Shown here in pieces: positions 43,176 to 54,376 of a stretch of DNA of 54,503 bases. The notes beneath the pieces are model-generated. The model was not told the DNA's origin. It saw only the letters and a list, made by a program, of their open reading frames with translations, and ran no database searches. The stretch lies in contig JAJHPK010000055.1 in the NCBI GenBank assembly GCA_020890945.1, positions 1 through 54,503 of the forward strand, written 5' to 3'. Source of the DNA: Nitrosomonas sp. Its GTDB lineage: Bacteria > Pseudomonadota > Gammaproteobacteria > Burkholderiales > Nitrosomonadaceae. The translations under genes were made by a program, and so were the position numbers. Numbering within the stretch: the first letter of the stretch is position 1; every line of letters starts with the position of its first letter.

Positions 43176-44587
43176 ATTTACAGGGGAAAAAAGTGCTGGT
43201 TCTGGGGCTCGGTGAAACGGGATTATCGATGGTAAAGTGGTTGGCACGCCAAAACGCTAACGTGCGGGTTGCCGATACACGCGCCGATCCGCCAGGATTG
43301 AAAACCATTGCCATGCACTTTCCTGGGTTAAAGATTCATACCGGTCCTTTTAGCGATGCTATCTTTGATAACGTAGATCTGATTGCCATCAGCCCCGGAG
43401 TGCCATTGGCAGATCCTCATGTGCAACAAGCGATTCATCGTGGCACGGAGATAGTAGGTGATATGGATCTGTTTGCCTGGGCGTTGCAGCAAGATCAAAG
43501 ATCCAGACCAAAAATTATTGCTATTACCGGATCAAACGGAAAAACGACCGTGACCGCGATGACCGGAGCGCTATTGAAAAAAGCTGGTTGGAATACGGCA
43601 GTGGCGGGCAACATCAGTCCATCGGTATTAGATACCTTGATGCAGCGAATGGATGCTAATGATTGGCCTCAAGCTTGGGTTCTAGAATTATCGAGCTTTC
43701 AATTGGAAACCATGCGTTATCTAGATCCAGATATCTCGACCGTGCTCAATATCAGCGAAGATCATTTAGATCGTTATGCAACCATTACCGAGTATGCCGC
43801 AGCAAAAGCGCGAATTTTCATGCATACGCAAAATCGGGGAGTACAAGTGTTAAATCGAAATGACCGAATGGTATGCGATATGGCATTGCCGGATCGCAAG
43901 CAATTTTCTTTCGGTTTGGACAATCCGCTTACTGCAAAAGACTTTGGATTGATCTACGAAGATAATGGCGATACTTGGTTGGCGGAAGGCAATATGCGCT
44001 TAATGGAAAGCACAGATTTGCCAGTAGTGGGACTACATAATGCGGCTAACGCTTTGGCAGCTTTGGCAATGTGCCGTGCCTTAGAGATCGAAATTGAACC
44101 GCTTGTGTCCGCTTTAAAAGAATTTCGCGGTTTGCCGCATCGGATGGAAAAAGTTGCCACCATCAATGGCATTACTTTCTACGACGATTCGAAAGCAACC
44201 AATGTCGGCTCAACGATAGCTGCATTGGCTGGTTTGAATGGAAATGCTGTGGTAATCGCCGGTGGCGAAGGCAAAGGACAAAATTTCTTGCATTTGAGAG
44301 CAGCTATTTCAACAGGTGCTCGCGCGGTGATATTGATGGGTCGTGATGCCCAAATTATCGCTTCTGCATTGCAAGGATGCGGCGTACCACTTTATTTTGC
44401 TGATACTTTGCCCGATGCGGTGCAAAAAAGCTTCTTATTAGCGCAAAAAGGTGATTTGGTGTTGCTATCCCCCGCATGTGCGAGTTTAGATATGTTTCGC
44501 AATTATATTCATCGCGCAGAAGTTTTTGTGGCTGCTGTCAAAAATATTGCGCAGCACTTCAATCAACTATCTACAACAAGACAGTAA
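43172..44587 (+). CDS. murD: UDP-MurNAc-L-Ala-D-Glu ligase
   Basis: Adds D-Glu to UDP-MurNAc-L-Ala. The 471-aa protein has a Rossmann N-terminus ([17 protein letters not shown]), the ATP site [14 protein letters not shown], and [17 protein letters not shown]. Starts at ATGA overlapping the mraY stop. Confidence 0.96.
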   Translation: MNLQGKKVLVLGLGETGLSMVKWLARQNANVRVADTRADPPGLKTIAMHFPGLKIHTGPFSDAIFDNVDLIAISPGVPLADPHVQQAIHRGTEIVGDMDLFAWALQQDQRSRPKIIAITGSNGKTTVTAMTGALLKKAGWNTAVAGNISPSVLDTLMQRMDANDWPQAWVLELSSFQLETMRYLDPDISTVLNISEDHLDRYATITEYAAAKARIFMHTQNRGVQVLNRNDRMVCDMALPDRKQFSFGLDNPLTAKDFGLIYEDNGDTWLAEGNMRLMESTDLPVVGLHNAANALAALAMCRALEIEIEPLVSALKEFRGLPHRMEKVATINGITFYDDSKATNVGSTIAALAGLNGNAVVIAGGEGKGQNFLHLRAAISTGARAVILMGRDAQIIASALQGCGVPLYFADTLPDAVQKSFLLAQKGDLVLLSPACASLDMFRNYIHRAEVFVAAVKNIAQHFNQLSTTRQ

Positions 44588-44589
44588 TA

Positions 44590-45756
44590 ATGATCTATCA
44601 AGCACAAAATCCATCCATTCCATACAAAGTCGATAGAGACTTTGATCAAGGATTGATTTGGTCGACATTGTTGCTCATAAGCATTGGTTTGGTCATGATT
44701 TACTCAGCTTCGATTGCGATTGCTGAAGCCCAATTCGGGCCTGAGAAATCAGGTCATTATCTGATCCGACACAGCGCTTATCTCGCGGTAGGCACGCTAT
44801 TGGGGTTAATTGCTTTTCAAGTACCGATTGCACTATGGCAAAAATTCAGTGGTTATTTGTTCATGATCGCGGCTCTGTTACTGGTAGTGGTATTGATTCC
44901 TGGTATTGGGCACACGGTTAACGGCAGTCAACGGTGGATTCCGCTTTACCTAGTGAATTTTCAGCCTTCGGAGTTGATGAAATTCGCGATAATCTTGTAT
45001 ACAGCAGACTATGTTAATCGTAAAGCGATTGATTTAGATCATTTCTTACGAGGATTCGTGCCTATTACTGCAATGTTGGCGATAGTAGGATTTCTGCTAT
45101 TGATGGAACCCGATTTCGGCGCATTTTTTGTCATAACCGCATTAGCGATGTCCATTTTATTTTTAGGGGGCGTCAGTCTCAAAATATTTATCGGCCTGAT
45201 TATCATGTTAATGGCTGGTTTATACGCCTTGATTATGTTTTGGAGCTATCGCTTGACTCGCGTTGTGTCTTTTTTGGATCCTTGGGCTGATCCCTATGGA
45301 AAAGGCTATCAATTAAGCCACGCGTTGATTGCATTTGGACGCGGTGAATGGCTCGGCGTGGGATTAGGTGGCAGTGTCGAAAAATTATTTTATCTTCCCG
45401 AAGCACACACTGATTTTTTACTCTCTGTTTTAGCAGAAGAATTAGGTTTTGTGGGTGTTTCAGTAGTGATTGCTTTGTTTATTTGGCTTATCATGCGTGC
45501 TTTTATTATTGGTCGATTAGCGGCAAAACTAGAATTACCTTTTTCTGCACTAGTAGCGAAAGGCATAGCCATCTGGATTGGTTTGCAAGCGATCATCAAT
45601 ATAGGTGTCAATATGGGTGTTTTACCAACAAAAGGTTTAACGCTACCTTTGCTAAGCTTTGGCGGTAGTAGCATTACCGCGAACTGTATTGCATTGGCTG
45701 TTTTGTTACGAATTGATTGGGAAAACCGGAAAAAATTACGTGGATTGAGCGTATGA
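44590..45756 (+). CDS. ftsW: Septal peptidoglycan glycosyltransferase FtsW
   Basis: SEDS-family polymerase that works with FtsI at the septum. The 388-aa protein has about ten spans, the [20 protein letters not shown] motif, and [17 protein letters not shown]. The frame is open 38 codons upstream inside murD, but the ATG at 44590, 2 bp after the murD stop, gives the normal N-terminus ([18 protein letters not shown]). Confidence 0.95.
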   Translation: MIYQAQNPSIPYKVDRDFDQGLIWSTLLLISIGLVMIYSASIAIAEAQFGPEKSGHYLIRHSAYLAVGTLLGLIAFQVPIALWQKFSGYLFMIAALLLVVVLIPGIGHTVNGSQRWIPLYLVNFQPSELMKFAIILYTADYVNRKAIDLDHFLRGFVPITAMLAIVGFLLLMEPDFGAFFVITALAMSILFLGGVSLKIFIGLIIMLMAGLYALIMFWSYRLTRVVSFLDPWADPYGKGYQLSHALIAFGRGEWLGVGLGGSVEKLFYLPEAHTDFLLSVLAEELGFVGVSVVIALFIWLIMRAFIIGRLAAKLELPFSALVAKGIAIWIGLQAIINIGVNMGVLPTKGLTLPLLSFGGSSITANCIALAVLLRIDWENRKKLRGLSV

Positions 45757-46844
45757 ATAGGGAAAATCGCGTGATTTTAATAATGGCAGGTGGTACAGGC
45801 GGACATGTATTTCCAGGATTGGCCGTGGCAGATTATTTAAAACAACTCGGATGGCGCATTGTATGGTTAGGAACCGAAGCAGGAATGGAACGTAAATTAG
45901 TGTCACAACAAGGGTACGACATGGAATTGATCGATTTTTCCGGCTTACGCGGTAAAAAATTGACCACCTGGTTGTTGCTGCCCCTGCGTTTAATCAAAGC
46001 ATTCATGCAAAGCGTGCGCATCATTCGAAAAGTAAAACCGGATGTCGTGTTAGGAATGGGTGGGTATCCTGCGTTTCCTGGTGGCATGATGGCATCGTTG
46101 TTGAATAAACCGCTGGTGATTCACGAACAGAATTCACTGCCTGGGCTTACCAACAAAATTCTGGCGAAATTAGCCGATAAAGTGATGCTTGGTTTTCCTA
46201 ATGCCATCGATATCGATAAAAATAAAATTGTTTTTTGCGGTAACCCAGTGCGTTCAGAAATCTCGCAAATTGCATTACCACAAGATCGCTACAGGGAGCG
46301 TCAAGGAAAACTCAGATTACTGGTGGTTGGTGGTAGCTTAGGTGCACAAATCCTTAATACTGTTGTACCACAAGCATTAAAACAATTACCAGAAGGTTTG
46401 CGGCCAAACGTTATTCACCAAACGGGCGTGACGCATCGTGAATCGGTACAAAAAACCTATACCGATTTGCAATTAACAGCGGATGTGATCCCGTTTATCG
46501 ATAATATGGCGGAACAATATTCGCAGTGCGATATCGTCATTTGCCGTGCAGGCGCATTAACCATTGCTGAATTGAGTGCAGCAGGTGTTGCCAGCATATT
46601 GATACCCTACCCCCATGCCGTTGATGATCACCAAATGAGCAATGCAAAATTCTTATCTAGCCAAGGTGCGGCTATCTTACTGCCGCAAAGCGAATTGACC
46701 GTCGATAAACTGACCGAATTACTCACCAACGTTACTCGCGAGCAATTACTCAATATGTCTATCAAAGCCCGTAGCTTAGCGAAACCGCAAGCTACCCGCG
46801 TTGTTTCTGAAACTTGTATTGAACTCAGTCGGAGAGCCGCATGA
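45753..46844 (+). CDS. murG: Lipid II synthase (MurG N-acetylglucosaminyltransferase)
   Basis: Transfers GlcNAc to lipid I. The 363-aa GT28 protein has [19 protein letters not shown] near its start, [13 protein letters not shown], and [13 protein letters not shown]-like [15 protein letters not shown]. The ATG at 45753 overlaps the ftsW stop as ATGA, so the open frame before it is not used. Confidence 0.96.
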   Translation: MNRENRVILIMAGGTGGHVFPGLAVADYLKQLGWRIVWLGTEAGMERKLVSQQGYDMELIDFSGLRGKKLTTWLLLPLRLIKAFMQSVRIIRKVKPDVVLGMGGYPAFPGGMMASLLNKPLVIHEQNSLPGLTNKILAKLADKVMLGFPNAIDIDKNKIVFCGNPVRSEISQIALPQDRYRERQGKLRLLVVGGSLGAQILNTVVPQALKQLPEGLRPNVIHQTGVTHRESVQKTYTDLQLTADVIPFIDNMAEQYSQCDIVICRAGALTIAELSAAGVASILIPYPHAVDDHQMSNAKFLSSQGAAILLPQSELTVDKLTELLTNVTREQLLNMSIKARSLAKPQATRVVSETCIELSRRAA

Positions 46845-48268
46845 AACATAAAGTTAAGCATATTCATTTCGTCGGTATCGGTGGCGCGGGAATGAGCGGT
46901 CTCGCCGAAGTGTTTCTTAATTTAGGGTATCGCGTCAGCGGTTCAGACTTGGTCGATAGCCCAGTGATTGATCGACTGCGCGAACTGAATGCGACGGTTT
47001 ATATTGGCCACGAAAGCAGTCAAATTAACGGTGCAAATGCAGTTGTTACCTCGACAGCCGTCAAAGCAGATAATCCCGAAGTCATTGAAGCTAAAAACAG
47101 AAATATTCCTGTCGTTCCGCGGGCATTAATGTTAGCGGAATTGCTCAGATTGCGCGGTGGTATCGCGATTGCAGGAACGCATGGTAAAACCACCACCACC
47201 AGCCTAGTTGCCAGCATCTTGGCGGCCGCAGACATGGACCCGACTTTTGTCATCGGCGGGCGGCTGGAAGCTTCGGGTTGTCATGCCAAACTGGGCAAAG
47301 GTGAGTTTATCGTAGTAGAAGCAGATGAGTCGGATGCATCATTTCTTTACTTACAACCGATACTGGCAGTCGTAACCAATATCGATGCCGATCATATGGA
47401 TACTTATGGACATGATTTCAATCAGTTGAAGCAGACTTTTGTCGAGTTTATTCAACACTTGCCTTTTTATGGCATGGCTATGTTATGCCTCGATGACGCC
47501 AATGTGCGTGAAGTAATTCCTGCTATCACCAAACCAATCACTACCTATGGATTGTGTGAAGATGCGCAAGTGCGTGCGACCAATATCAAGCACGTTGGTA
47601 GTCAAATGAAGTTTACGGCGATTATCGGTGTCAATGGCACCGCGCGAAACATAGATATCCTATTAAACATCCCAGGTTTGCATAATGTACAGAATGCGTT
47701 GGCTGCAATTGCAATCGCCAATGAAATTGGCGTTGCGGACAGCGCCATTGTTAAAGCGTTAGCAGAATTTCGCGGGGTTGGTCGGCGATTCCAGCAATAT
47801 GGCGAAATTCAATTGTCAGCACCAGGCAGTTTCTTATTGATAGACGATTATGGTCATCATCCCGCAGAAATGGAGGCTACTATGAAAGCCGCGCGTGGTG
47901 CTTTTCCTGACAGACGCTTGGTCGTAGTGTTTCAGCCGCATCGTTATACTCGCACGCGGGATTTGTTTGAAGATTTCGTGCGAGTTCTATCGCAAGCGGA
48001 TGCATTACTATTGACAGAGATTTATTCCGCAGGAGAAGAATTTATCGTTGCCGCTGATAGTAAATCACTAGCCCGTTCGATTCGCGTACTGGGTAAGGTC
48101 GAACCGATTTATGTCGAAGAAGTGGATGGCTTGAAAGATGCAATTATCGATGTAGCGCAGGACGGTGATGTAGTGTTAGTGATGGGCGCCGGTTCGATTG
48201 CGAAAATTCCACCGGCATTGGCACGAATGAAAAACAAGCTGTTGGTTGTCAATGGTAATCATGGTTAG
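46841..48268 (+). CDS. murC: UDP-MurNAc-L-Ala ligase
   Basis: First amino-acid addition to UDP-MurNAc. The 475-aa protein has [16 protein letters not shown] (N-terminal fold), the ATP site [17 protein letters not shown], and [17 protein letters not shown]. Its ATG overlaps the murG stop by 4 bp. Confidence 0.96.
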   Translation: MKHKVKHIHFVGIGGAGMSGLAEVFLNLGYRVSGSDLVDSPVIDRLRELNATVYIGHESSQINGANAVVTSTAVKADNPEVIEAKNRNIPVVPRALMLAELLRLRGGIAIAGTHGKTTTTSLVASILAAADMDPTFVIGGRLEASGCHAKLGKGEFIVVEADESDASFLYLQPILAVVTNIDADHMDTYGHDFNQLKQTFVEFIQHLPFYGMAMLCLDDANVREVIPAITKPITTYGLCEDAQVRATNIKHVGSQMKFTAIIGVNGTARNIDILLNIPGLHNVQNALAAIAIANEIGVADSAIVKALAEFRGVGRRFQQYGEIQLSAPGSFLLIDDYGHHPAEMEATMKAARGAFPDRRLVVVFQPHRYTRTRDLFEDFVRVLSQADALLLTEIYSAGEEFIVAADSKSLARSIRVLGKVEPIYVEEVDGLKDAIIDVAQDGDVVLVMGAGSIAKIPPALARMKNKLLVVNGNHG

Positions 48269-48350
48269 AGAATACGCATTGATGATGAATTTATCGTCCA
48301 TGAAGAATTGGGTGCTGTGCATGAATTTAACGATGCCCAGGGTTAACGTA

Positions 48351-49286
48351 ATGAACAATGAATCGCAACAATCACTCCTGCGTGGCGAATTGCTACTCGA
48401 TGAACCAATGAGCAAGCATACCTCCTGGCGTGTGGGTGGAGACGTGAGACAATTCTATAAACCGAAGGATCTAGCTGATTTGGCAGCATTCTTACGTTCT
48501 CTGCCAGTCCATGAACGTGTTCATTGCGTCGGTTTGGGAAGTAACCTGCTGGTTCGCGATGGCGGCATAGCTGGAACCGTAATCGCAATGCATGCGCAGC
48601 TGGATGATTTACGCGTCATGGAATGCAACGAATCCAATGGATTGATTTATGCGGGTGCAGGCGTTGCCTGCGCAAAATTGGCACGATTCGCAGCAAAGCA
48701 TGAGCTGGTTGGCATGGAGTTTTTTGCTGGCATTCCAGGAACCGTTGGCGGTGCGCTTGCTATGAATGCAGGTTGTTTTGGCGCAGAAACATGGCAAAAA
48801 GTTGAACATGTAGAAGTCATTGATCGGGGCGGACAAACCTATCAACGCGATATGAGTGCTTATACGATTGGTTATCGTCACGTAAAATTACGCCTAGAAA
48901 ATGATTTCCGTTCAGAATGGTTTGTCGGCGGATATTTTAGGTTGCCTCGAGGCAATACAATTGAGTCACAGCAGAAAATAAAACAACTGCTGGCGCAACG
49001 AATCAATAGTCAACCGTTGAATCAACCCAACGCGGGATCAGTGTTTCGTAATCCGCCGGGTGATCACGCCGCACGCTTGATTGAATCGTGCGAATTGAAA
49101 GGTAAAACTATTGGTGGCGCGATGGTGTCGCCTAAGCATGCCAATTTTATCGTGAATACCGGTCATGCCAGCGCGGCTGATATTGAAAGGTTAATCGAGT
49201 TGATACAAGAAACAGTGATGAAAAAAACAGGTGTGGAATTGATTCGAGAAGTCCAAATTGTGGGCGAATTCGAGGAGCATCATTAA
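48351..49286 (+). CDS. murB: UDP-N-acetylenolpyruvoylglucosamine reductase
   Basis: FAD enzyme that reduces UDP-GlcNAc-enolpyruvate to UDP-MurNAc. The 311-aa protein has [46 protein letters not shown], and the active-site serine in NAGSVFRNP. The frame is open back to 48246, but CAGGG is 8 nt before the ATG at 48351, which precedes the conserved [13 protein letters not shown]. The ATG at 48261, inside the murC stop, is the alternative. Confidence 0.92.
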   Translation: MNNESQQSLLRGELLLDEPMSKHTSWRVGGDVRQFYKPKDLADLAAFLRSLPVHERVHCVGLGSNLLVRDGGIAGTVIAMHAQLDDLRVMECNESNGLIYAGAGVACAKLARFAAKHELVGMEFFAGIPGTVGGALAMNAGCFGAETWQKVEHVEVIDRGGQTYQRDMSAYTIGYRHVKLRLENDFRSEWFVGGYFRLPRGNTIESQQKIKQLLAQRINSQPLNQPNAGSVFRNPPGDHAARLIESCELKGKTIGGAMVSPKHANFIVNTGHASAADIERLIELIQETVMKKTGVELIREVQIVGEFEEHH

Positions 49287-50204
49287 GTGCAAACAAATAA
49301 CTTTGGCAAAGTAGCTGTATTACTGGGTGGACGCTCCGCAGAGCGTGATATTTCTTTGCAAAGTGGTCAGGCTGTTTTGACGGCCTTACGTGGCGGCGGC
49401 GTTGACGCACATCCGTTTGATCCCGCATTGGATTCATTGGAAGAACTGCGCCGGCAAAAATTTAATCGAGCGTTTATCGCATTACACGGCCGCTTTGGTG
49501 AGGATGGAACAGTTCAAGGCGCATTGGAATTGATGGAATTGCCTTATACCGGCAGCGGCGTAATGGCCAGTGCATTGGCAATGGATAAATGGCGCACAAA
49601 ATTGATTTGGCAAGCGGTAGGCATCCAATCGCCACGTTTTGAAATTTTAAATGCGCAAAGTAATTTCTTGGCGGTAGCCGAAAAATTGGGTTTGCCATTG
49701 ATTGTAAAACCGGCGCGCGAAGGCTCTACGATTGGACTCAGCAAAGTACATAAGGCACAAGATGTCGCGGAAGCCTATCGGTTAGCAGCGAAACATGATC
49801 CGTTGGTGCTGGCCGAAGAATTTGTCAGTGGAAAAGAATTAACCGCGGCAATTCTCGGGGATACAGCGTTACCTTTGGTAAGAATCGAGGTTGTCGGTGA
49901 TTTGTATGATTATCATGCAAAATATTTATCGAATGACACGCGCTATCACTGCCCAAGCGGTTTAGCCGACCATTTAGAAAAAACCATCCAACAACAAGCG
50001 TTGAGCGCATACCAAGTGCTAGGGTGTGCAGGTTGGGGGCGTGTTGATTTGATTGTTAATGAACACAATCAGTTTTATTTTTTGGAAGCCAATACTTCGC
50101 CTGGTATGACCAGTCATAGCTTGGTGCCGATGGCTGCAAAAGCTGCCGGAATTTCTTTTCAAGAACTAGTGTTAAAAATATTGGCATTAACACATGTGGA
50201 ATAA
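49287..50204 (+). CDS. ddlB: D-alanine-D-alanine ligase
   Basis: ATP-grasp enzyme producing D-Ala-D-Ala for MurF. The 305-aa protein has [45 protein letters not shown] and [15 protein letters not shown]. The start is a GTG directly after the murB TAA, with GAGGAG 9 nt upstream. It overlaps ftsQ. Confidence 0.96.
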   Translation: MQTNNFGKVAVLLGGRSAERDISLQSGQAVLTALRGGGVDAHPFDPALDSLEELRRQKFNRAFIALHGRFGEDGTVQGALELMELPYTGSGVMASALAMDKWRTKLIWQAVGIQSPRFEILNAQSNFLAVAEKLGLPLIVKPAREGSTIGLSKVHKAQDVAEAYRLAAKHDPLVLAEEFVSGKELTAAILGDTALPLVRIEVVGDLYDYHAKYLSNDTRYHCPSGLADHLEKTIQQQALSAYQVLGCAGWGRVDLIVNEHNQFYFLEANTSPGMTSHSLVPMAAKAAGISFQELVLKILALTHVE

Positions 50205-50970
50205 TCATCAATTTCTGAATTTGCTGTCGAATTTTCTGTATGTCGCAGTTGCGGCAGCAGCAGCTTATGTGATTGGCTTAAGATTGATCGAACCGCCTTA
50301 CTTTCCCATTAAAGAAATTAATATCTTTTCGGCTCACTCTGAAAAAAATGCCGGCACTCGGTTGATTAATATCAGTGAAGAGCAAATTCAAACGCTTTTT
50401 ACTGAGGGAATCAAAGGAAATTTTGTGTCCGTAGATTTGACCGAGGTACGTAATGAGTTTGAAAAATTACCGTGGGTACGCGAAGCTAAAATCAATCGAA
50501 AATGGCCCAATGCTTTGGACGTCATTGTAGAAGAACATCAAGCGTTAGCTCGTTGGGACAGCCACGCATTAGTCAATACTTTTGGTGAAGTATTCCGAGT
50601 TTCCAGTGAACAACAATTACCTGTTTTTTTGGGGCCGACTGAAGAAAGCGCTCAAGAAGTGGCAAAGCAGTTCCATCAATTCAATCAGATATTGAAACCA
50701 CTCCAGCAAAATACAGTGGAAGTTGTGTTGACGCCTCGCTATGCTTGGAGAATACGACTCAATACTGGTACGGTATTGGAGCTGGGTCGTGAGGATATCA
50801 AGGAAAGATTGGAGCGTTATGTTTTGGTGTACGAGCATAGTATTGCGCGGCTAAGTCAGGATAGCCCGCTGGAGTATGTTGATCTACGCTACCCGAATGG
50901 TTTTGCTGTTCGCTTAACGGAACAAAAGCAACAAATGCCTAAAAAATCCAATTTGAAAAAAGAAACTTGA
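50194..50970 (+). CDS. ftsQ: Cell division protein FtsQ
   Basis: Bitopic protein that recruits FtsLB. The 258-aa protein has a span near residues 10-30, then a POTRA domain (IKEINIFSA ... [19 protein letters not shown]) and the beta domain. Its start overlaps the ddlB stop, and it lies 19 bp before ftsA. Confidence 0.93.
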   Translation: MWNNHQFLNLLSNFLYVAVAAAAAYVIGLRLIEPPYFPIKEINIFSAHSEKNAGTRLINISEEQIQTLFTEGIKGNFVSVDLTEVRNEFEKLPWVREAKINRKWPNALDVIVEEHQALARWDSHALVNTFGEVFRVSSEQQLPVFLGPTEESAQEVAKQFHQFNQILKPLQQNTVEVVLTPRYAWRIRLNTGTVLELGREDIKERLERYVLVYEHSIARLSQDSPLEYVDLRYPNGFAVRLTEQKQQMPKKSNLKKET

Positions 50971-50989
50971 GGCCAGGAGATAAAGGGAG

Positions 50990-52228
50990 ATGAATAAGGC
51001 TAAAGAAAATCGAAACTTAGTGGTTGGTTTGGATATCGGTACTTCAAAAATCGTGGCCATTGTAGCGGAAGTTTTGCCAGAAGGCGGATTTGAGGTAATC
51101 GGTTTAGGCAGCCATCCATCACGCGGATTGAAGAAAGGCGTCGTTGCTAATATCGAAACGACTGTCAATGCAATCCAACGAGCCTTGGAAGAAGCTGAAC
51201 TCATGGCTGATTGTAAAATTAATGAAGCGTTTACTGGCATTGCAGGAAGTCACATCAAAGGATTTAATTCCGATGGCATGGTTCCGATCAAAGACAAGGA
51301 AGTCACTGAAAAAGACGTGGAACGTGTCATGGAAGCCGCCAAAGCTGTCAATATTCCCGCGGATCAGCAGATTTTGCACATTTTAAATCAAGAATTCATT
51401 ATCGATGGTCAAGAAGATGTACGCGAACCCGTGGGTATGAACGGCATTCGTTTGGAAGTTAAAGTGCACATTGTTACCGGTGCAGTATCCGCAGCGCAAA
51501 ACATTATGAAATGCGTGCATCGCTGTGGACTTGAAGTGCGGGATTTAATTTTGCAACCTCTGGCTTCAGCCATGGCAGTGTTGTCGGACGATGAAAAAGA
51601 TTTAGGCGTATGTTTGGTGGATATCGGAGGTGGAACAACGGATATCGCCGTGTTTACCAACGGCGCTATTCGCCATACTGCGGTGATTCCTATTGCCGGC
51701 GATCAAGTCACGAATGACATCGCGATGGCGCTACGCACGCCAACAAAAAGCGCTGAAGACATTAAATGCCGCTACGGTTGTGCGCTGAGAAGTTTGGCCG
51801 ATACTCGAGAAATGGTGGAAGTCCCCGATGTTGGCAACCGAGGCTCGCGACAATTATCGCGACAAACATTAGCAGAAGTGATCGAACCGAGAGTAGAAGA
51901 GCTTTACAGTCTTGTCCAAGCAGAATTGCGTCGCAGCGGCTTTGAAGAGTTGTTGTCGTCGGGAATTGTTATCACGGGTGGGTCGGCATCGTTGCGCGGC
52001 ATGGTGGAACTGGGCGAAGAAATTTTTCACATGCCGGTTCGCCTGGGTTTGCCCAATTACCATGGCAATTTAAAAGAGGTGATTCATACGCCACGATATT
52101 CAACAGGTATTGGTTTAATAATAGCTGGAATTCAACAAATGCAACATCAACAGGGAGCGAAGTTACAGGGTGGGTCTGCAAAACAGATTTTTTCGAGAAT
52201 GAAAGGGTGGTTCCAAAAAAATTTTTAA
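50990..52228 (+). CDS. ftsA: Cell division protein FtsA
   Basis: Actin-like ATPase that ties FtsZ to the membrane. The 412-aa protein has VVGLDIGTSKIVAIVAEV, GVCLVDIGGGTTDIAVFTNG, VITGGSASLRGM and the C-terminal membrane helix KQIFSRMKGWFQKNF. Confidence 0.96.
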   Translation: MNKAKENRNLVVGLDIGTSKIVAIVAEVLPEGGFEVIGLGSHPSRGLKKGVVANIETTVNAIQRALEEAELMADCKINEAFTGIAGSHIKGFNSDGMVPIKDKEVTEKDVERVMEAAKAVNIPADQQILHILNQEFIIDGQEDVREPVGMNGIRLEVKVHIVTGAVSAAQNIMKCVHRCGLEVRDLILQPLASAMAVLSDDEKDLGVCLVDIGGGTTDIAVFTNGAIRHTAVIPIAGDQVTNDIAMALRTPTKSAEDIKCRYGCALRSLADTREMVEVPDVGNRGSRQLSRQTLAEVIEPRVEELYSLVQAELRRSGFEELLSSGIVITGGSASLRGMVELGEEIFHMPVRLGLPNYHGNLKEVIHTPRYSTGIGLIIAGIQQMQHQQGAKLQGGSAKQIFSRMKGWFQKNF

Positions 52229-52288
52229 AAGAAATTTTTCAGGGAATGGGTTTGTGTAATCTAAATTTTTTGTTACAAAGGAGATGCT

Positions 52289-53437
52289 ATGTTTGAAATC
52301 ATCAATAACGAATCGCAAGAAGCAGTCATTAAGGTAGTCGGTGTAGGAGGATGTGGTAGCAATGCGGTAGACCACATGATTCAGCATGGCATGAAAGGCG
52401 TCGAATTCATCAGCATGAATACCGATGCGCAAGCATTAAAAAGCAATAAAGCGCCGACAATACTTCAATTGGGTACTGGTATTACTAAAGGATTGGGTGC
52501 CGGTGCTAATCCAGATGTAGGCCGCGAAGCTGCATTAGAAGACCGCGATCGCATTGCTGAATTGATTCAAGGTGCGGATATGTTATTTATCACCGCAGGC
52601 ATGGGTGGCGGAACTGGAACAGGCGCTGCTCCGGTGGTCGCACAAGTCGCTAAAGAAATGGGTATTTTGACAGTTGCCGTCGTCAGTAAACCTTTCGCGT
52701 TTGAAGGCAGACGTTTAGTCGCAGCGAAAGCAGGCATGGAGGCGCTTGCTCAACACGTTGATTCATTGATCGTCATTCCTAATGACAAATTGATGATGGT
52801 ATTGGGTAACGATATTTCTATGTTGGATGCTTTCAAAGCAGCAAATGATGTGCTTTACGGTGCCGTCGCAGGAATTGCCGAAGTCATCAATTGTCCTGGT
52901 TTGGTCAACGTCGATTTTGCTGACGTTAAAACAGTCATGTCAGAAATGGGCATGGCTATGATGGGTTCGGCAATTGCTGCAGGCGTTGATCGCGCTCGCG
53001 TTGCGGCTGAACGTGCAGTTTCTAGCCCATTGTTAGAAGATGTTTCGTTGTCGGGTGCACGCGGTATTCTTGTCAATATCACGGCAAGTTCTTCGTTGAA
53101 AATGCGCGAGGTACATGAAGTGATGAGTACCGTGAAAAATCTTACGGCTGAAGATGCCACGATTATTGTGGGCACGGTGATCGACGAAGAAATCGGTGAC
53201 GATCTACGCGTAACCATGGTTGCCACTGGTTTAGGTAGTCCTTCGCAAAGCCAAAGCACGCCTTTGAGTGTCGTACATAGCCGCACAGGAACTGATGACC
53301 GTGATTCAATATTTTCTGCCGAAGAACCTGCCGTGATGCGTACAGGTAGAAGAAGTAATGCAACGGTAGCTGCAATGCGTCAATCAGGAGTCGATCCAAT
53401 GGATATTCCAGCTTTCTTGAGAAGACAAGCTGATTAA
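52289..53437 (+). CDS. ftsZ: Cell division protein FtsZ
   Basis: Tubulin-like GTPase forming the division ring. The 382-aa protein has GVGGCGSNAVDHM, the GTP signature GMGGGTGTGAAPVVA, and the conserved tail DPMDIPAFLRRQAD that binds FtsA and ZipA. AAGGAG is 5 nt before the ATG. It is the last gene of the cluster; lpxC does not follow. Confidence 0.97.
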   Translation: MFEIINNESQEAVIKVVGVGGCGSNAVDHMIQHGMKGVEFISMNTDAQALKSNKAPTILQLGTGITKGLGAGANPDVGREAALEDRDRIAELIQGADMLFITAGMGGGTGTGAAPVVAQVAKEMGILTVAVVSKPFAFEGRRLVAAKAGMEALAQHVDSLIVIPNDKLMMVLGNDISMLDAFKAANDVLYGAVAGIAEVINCPGLVNVDFADVKTVMSEMGMAMMGSAIAAGVDRARVAAERAVSSPLLEDVSLSGARGILVNITASSSLKMREVHEVMSTVKNLTAEDATIIVGTVIDEEIGDDLRVTMVATGLGSPSQSQSTPLSVVHSRTGTDDRDSIFSAEEPAVMRTGRRSNATVAAMRQSGVDPMDIPAFLRRQAD

Positions 53438-53453
53438 TCGATATCAAACAAAC

Positions 53454-53490
53454 AACCCTCGTGGTCTTGCCACGAGGGTTATTTGTTTTG
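53454..53490 (+). terminator. Rho-independent terminator after ftsZ
   Basis: A perfect 11-bp stem (AACCCTCGTGG, 53454-53464, with 53470-53480), 5-nt loop TCTTG, and a T-rich tail (ATTTGTTTT). It lies 17 bp past ftsZ and closes the division cluster. Confidence 0.9.
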
Positions 53491-53544
53491 GGGTGACACT
53501 TCAAAGCGTTGCAATATTTCTGACTGCAAGTACACTTTGTTGGC

Positions 53545-53956
53545 ATGAATGCAAGCATTACGTAGAGTTTGCGCAAACCTAAAACCAGACCTGCGTATGA
53601 AGTGGTTGGTGATCGGGAAGAGCGTGATGATGAAACGAATGCTAAATCAGCCATGCAGGTCATTGAAGTAAGGCACCCGATGTTGCTACTGAAGTGCGCT
53701 GGGTTAAAAAAGGTGACCAATCAGTATTCGACCACAACATACGTGGTTGATGACAATGGGTTAATGGTGGTGATTGAGACGACTGCGGCCATGATAGCAA
53801 GCCACTTCTGAGTCTACTGGATAAAGCCGATATACAACCCGGCACTAGTATTCATGCCGACAAAGCGTATCGCAGCCAAAAACATCGCGATGCTTTGAAG
53901 TCGCGCGGTATTAGAAACGGCATCCAAGATAAAACCGCAAAGAATAATCCATTAAC
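53545..53956 (+). pseudogene. Degenerate IS5-family transposase fragment
   Basis: The first part aligns by eye with 24905-25090 (GCATTACGYAGAGTTYRCGC and onward). Translated pieces include DVATEVRWVKKGDQSVFDHN, then in another frame GLMVVIETTAAMIASHF, then ADIQPGTSIHADKAYRSQKHR and GIRNGIQDKTAKNNPL, covering the second catalytic Asp region. Stops and frameshifts interrupt it, the N-terminal half is absent, and it breaks off where the 53957 repeat begins. Confidence 0.85.
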
Positions 53957-54083
53957 AAGACCTCTGCATAACTGCGTAAATTTGCTGTGCTTAATGAGAA
54001 AAATTTCCAAATGACAGTTGTTGCAGATCATTTCGGTAGAAAGTGAGTTTTTTTCCTTTCTTTAGGGAAATTTCCCCCTTATG
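53957..54083 (+). repeat. IS-derived repeat, inverted copy of 126-254
   Basis: Runs from AAGACCTCTGCATAACTGC to CCCCCTTATG and aligns with the left copy along its full length, with scattered substitutions. It truncates the IS5-family transposase fragment. It is probably an IS end or MITE-like remnant. Confidence 0.6.
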
Positions 54084-54183
54084 CAACATTTGAAGGTAGT
54101 GTAAATTTAATTGTGTCTGGTAGTCAGGCAAGTAAGAGCTGATTTTGACAAGAAATCACGTAATTAAACGCAAAGGATCGAAC

Positions 54184-54376
54184 ATGCCTGTAAAGCAAGC
54201 ATACCAAGAATTTTTAGATGAAACGATAAAGAATTTGCATCAAGGACAAAGACTGGATGTGCAAACCATACTTTGCCAAGTATTTGAAAGTTTCATGGAA
54301 TCGGAACGGACTGTATTTCTACATGAATCGCCGGAAAACAAGGGTAATGGATTTTACAGTCGTTTTATCAATCACC
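54184..54376 (+). pseudogene. IS256-like transposase, 5' fragment, interrupted
   Basis: About 64 codons from an ATG at 54184, with AAAGGA 6 nt before it: MPVKQAYQEFLDETIKNL, ILCQVFESFMESERTVF and NKGNGFYSRF. The NKGNGFYSR region resembles the N-terminal part of mutator-type (IS256) transposases. The reading frame runs straight into the IS21-like terminus at 54377, which inserted into the gene. Confidence 0.6.
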
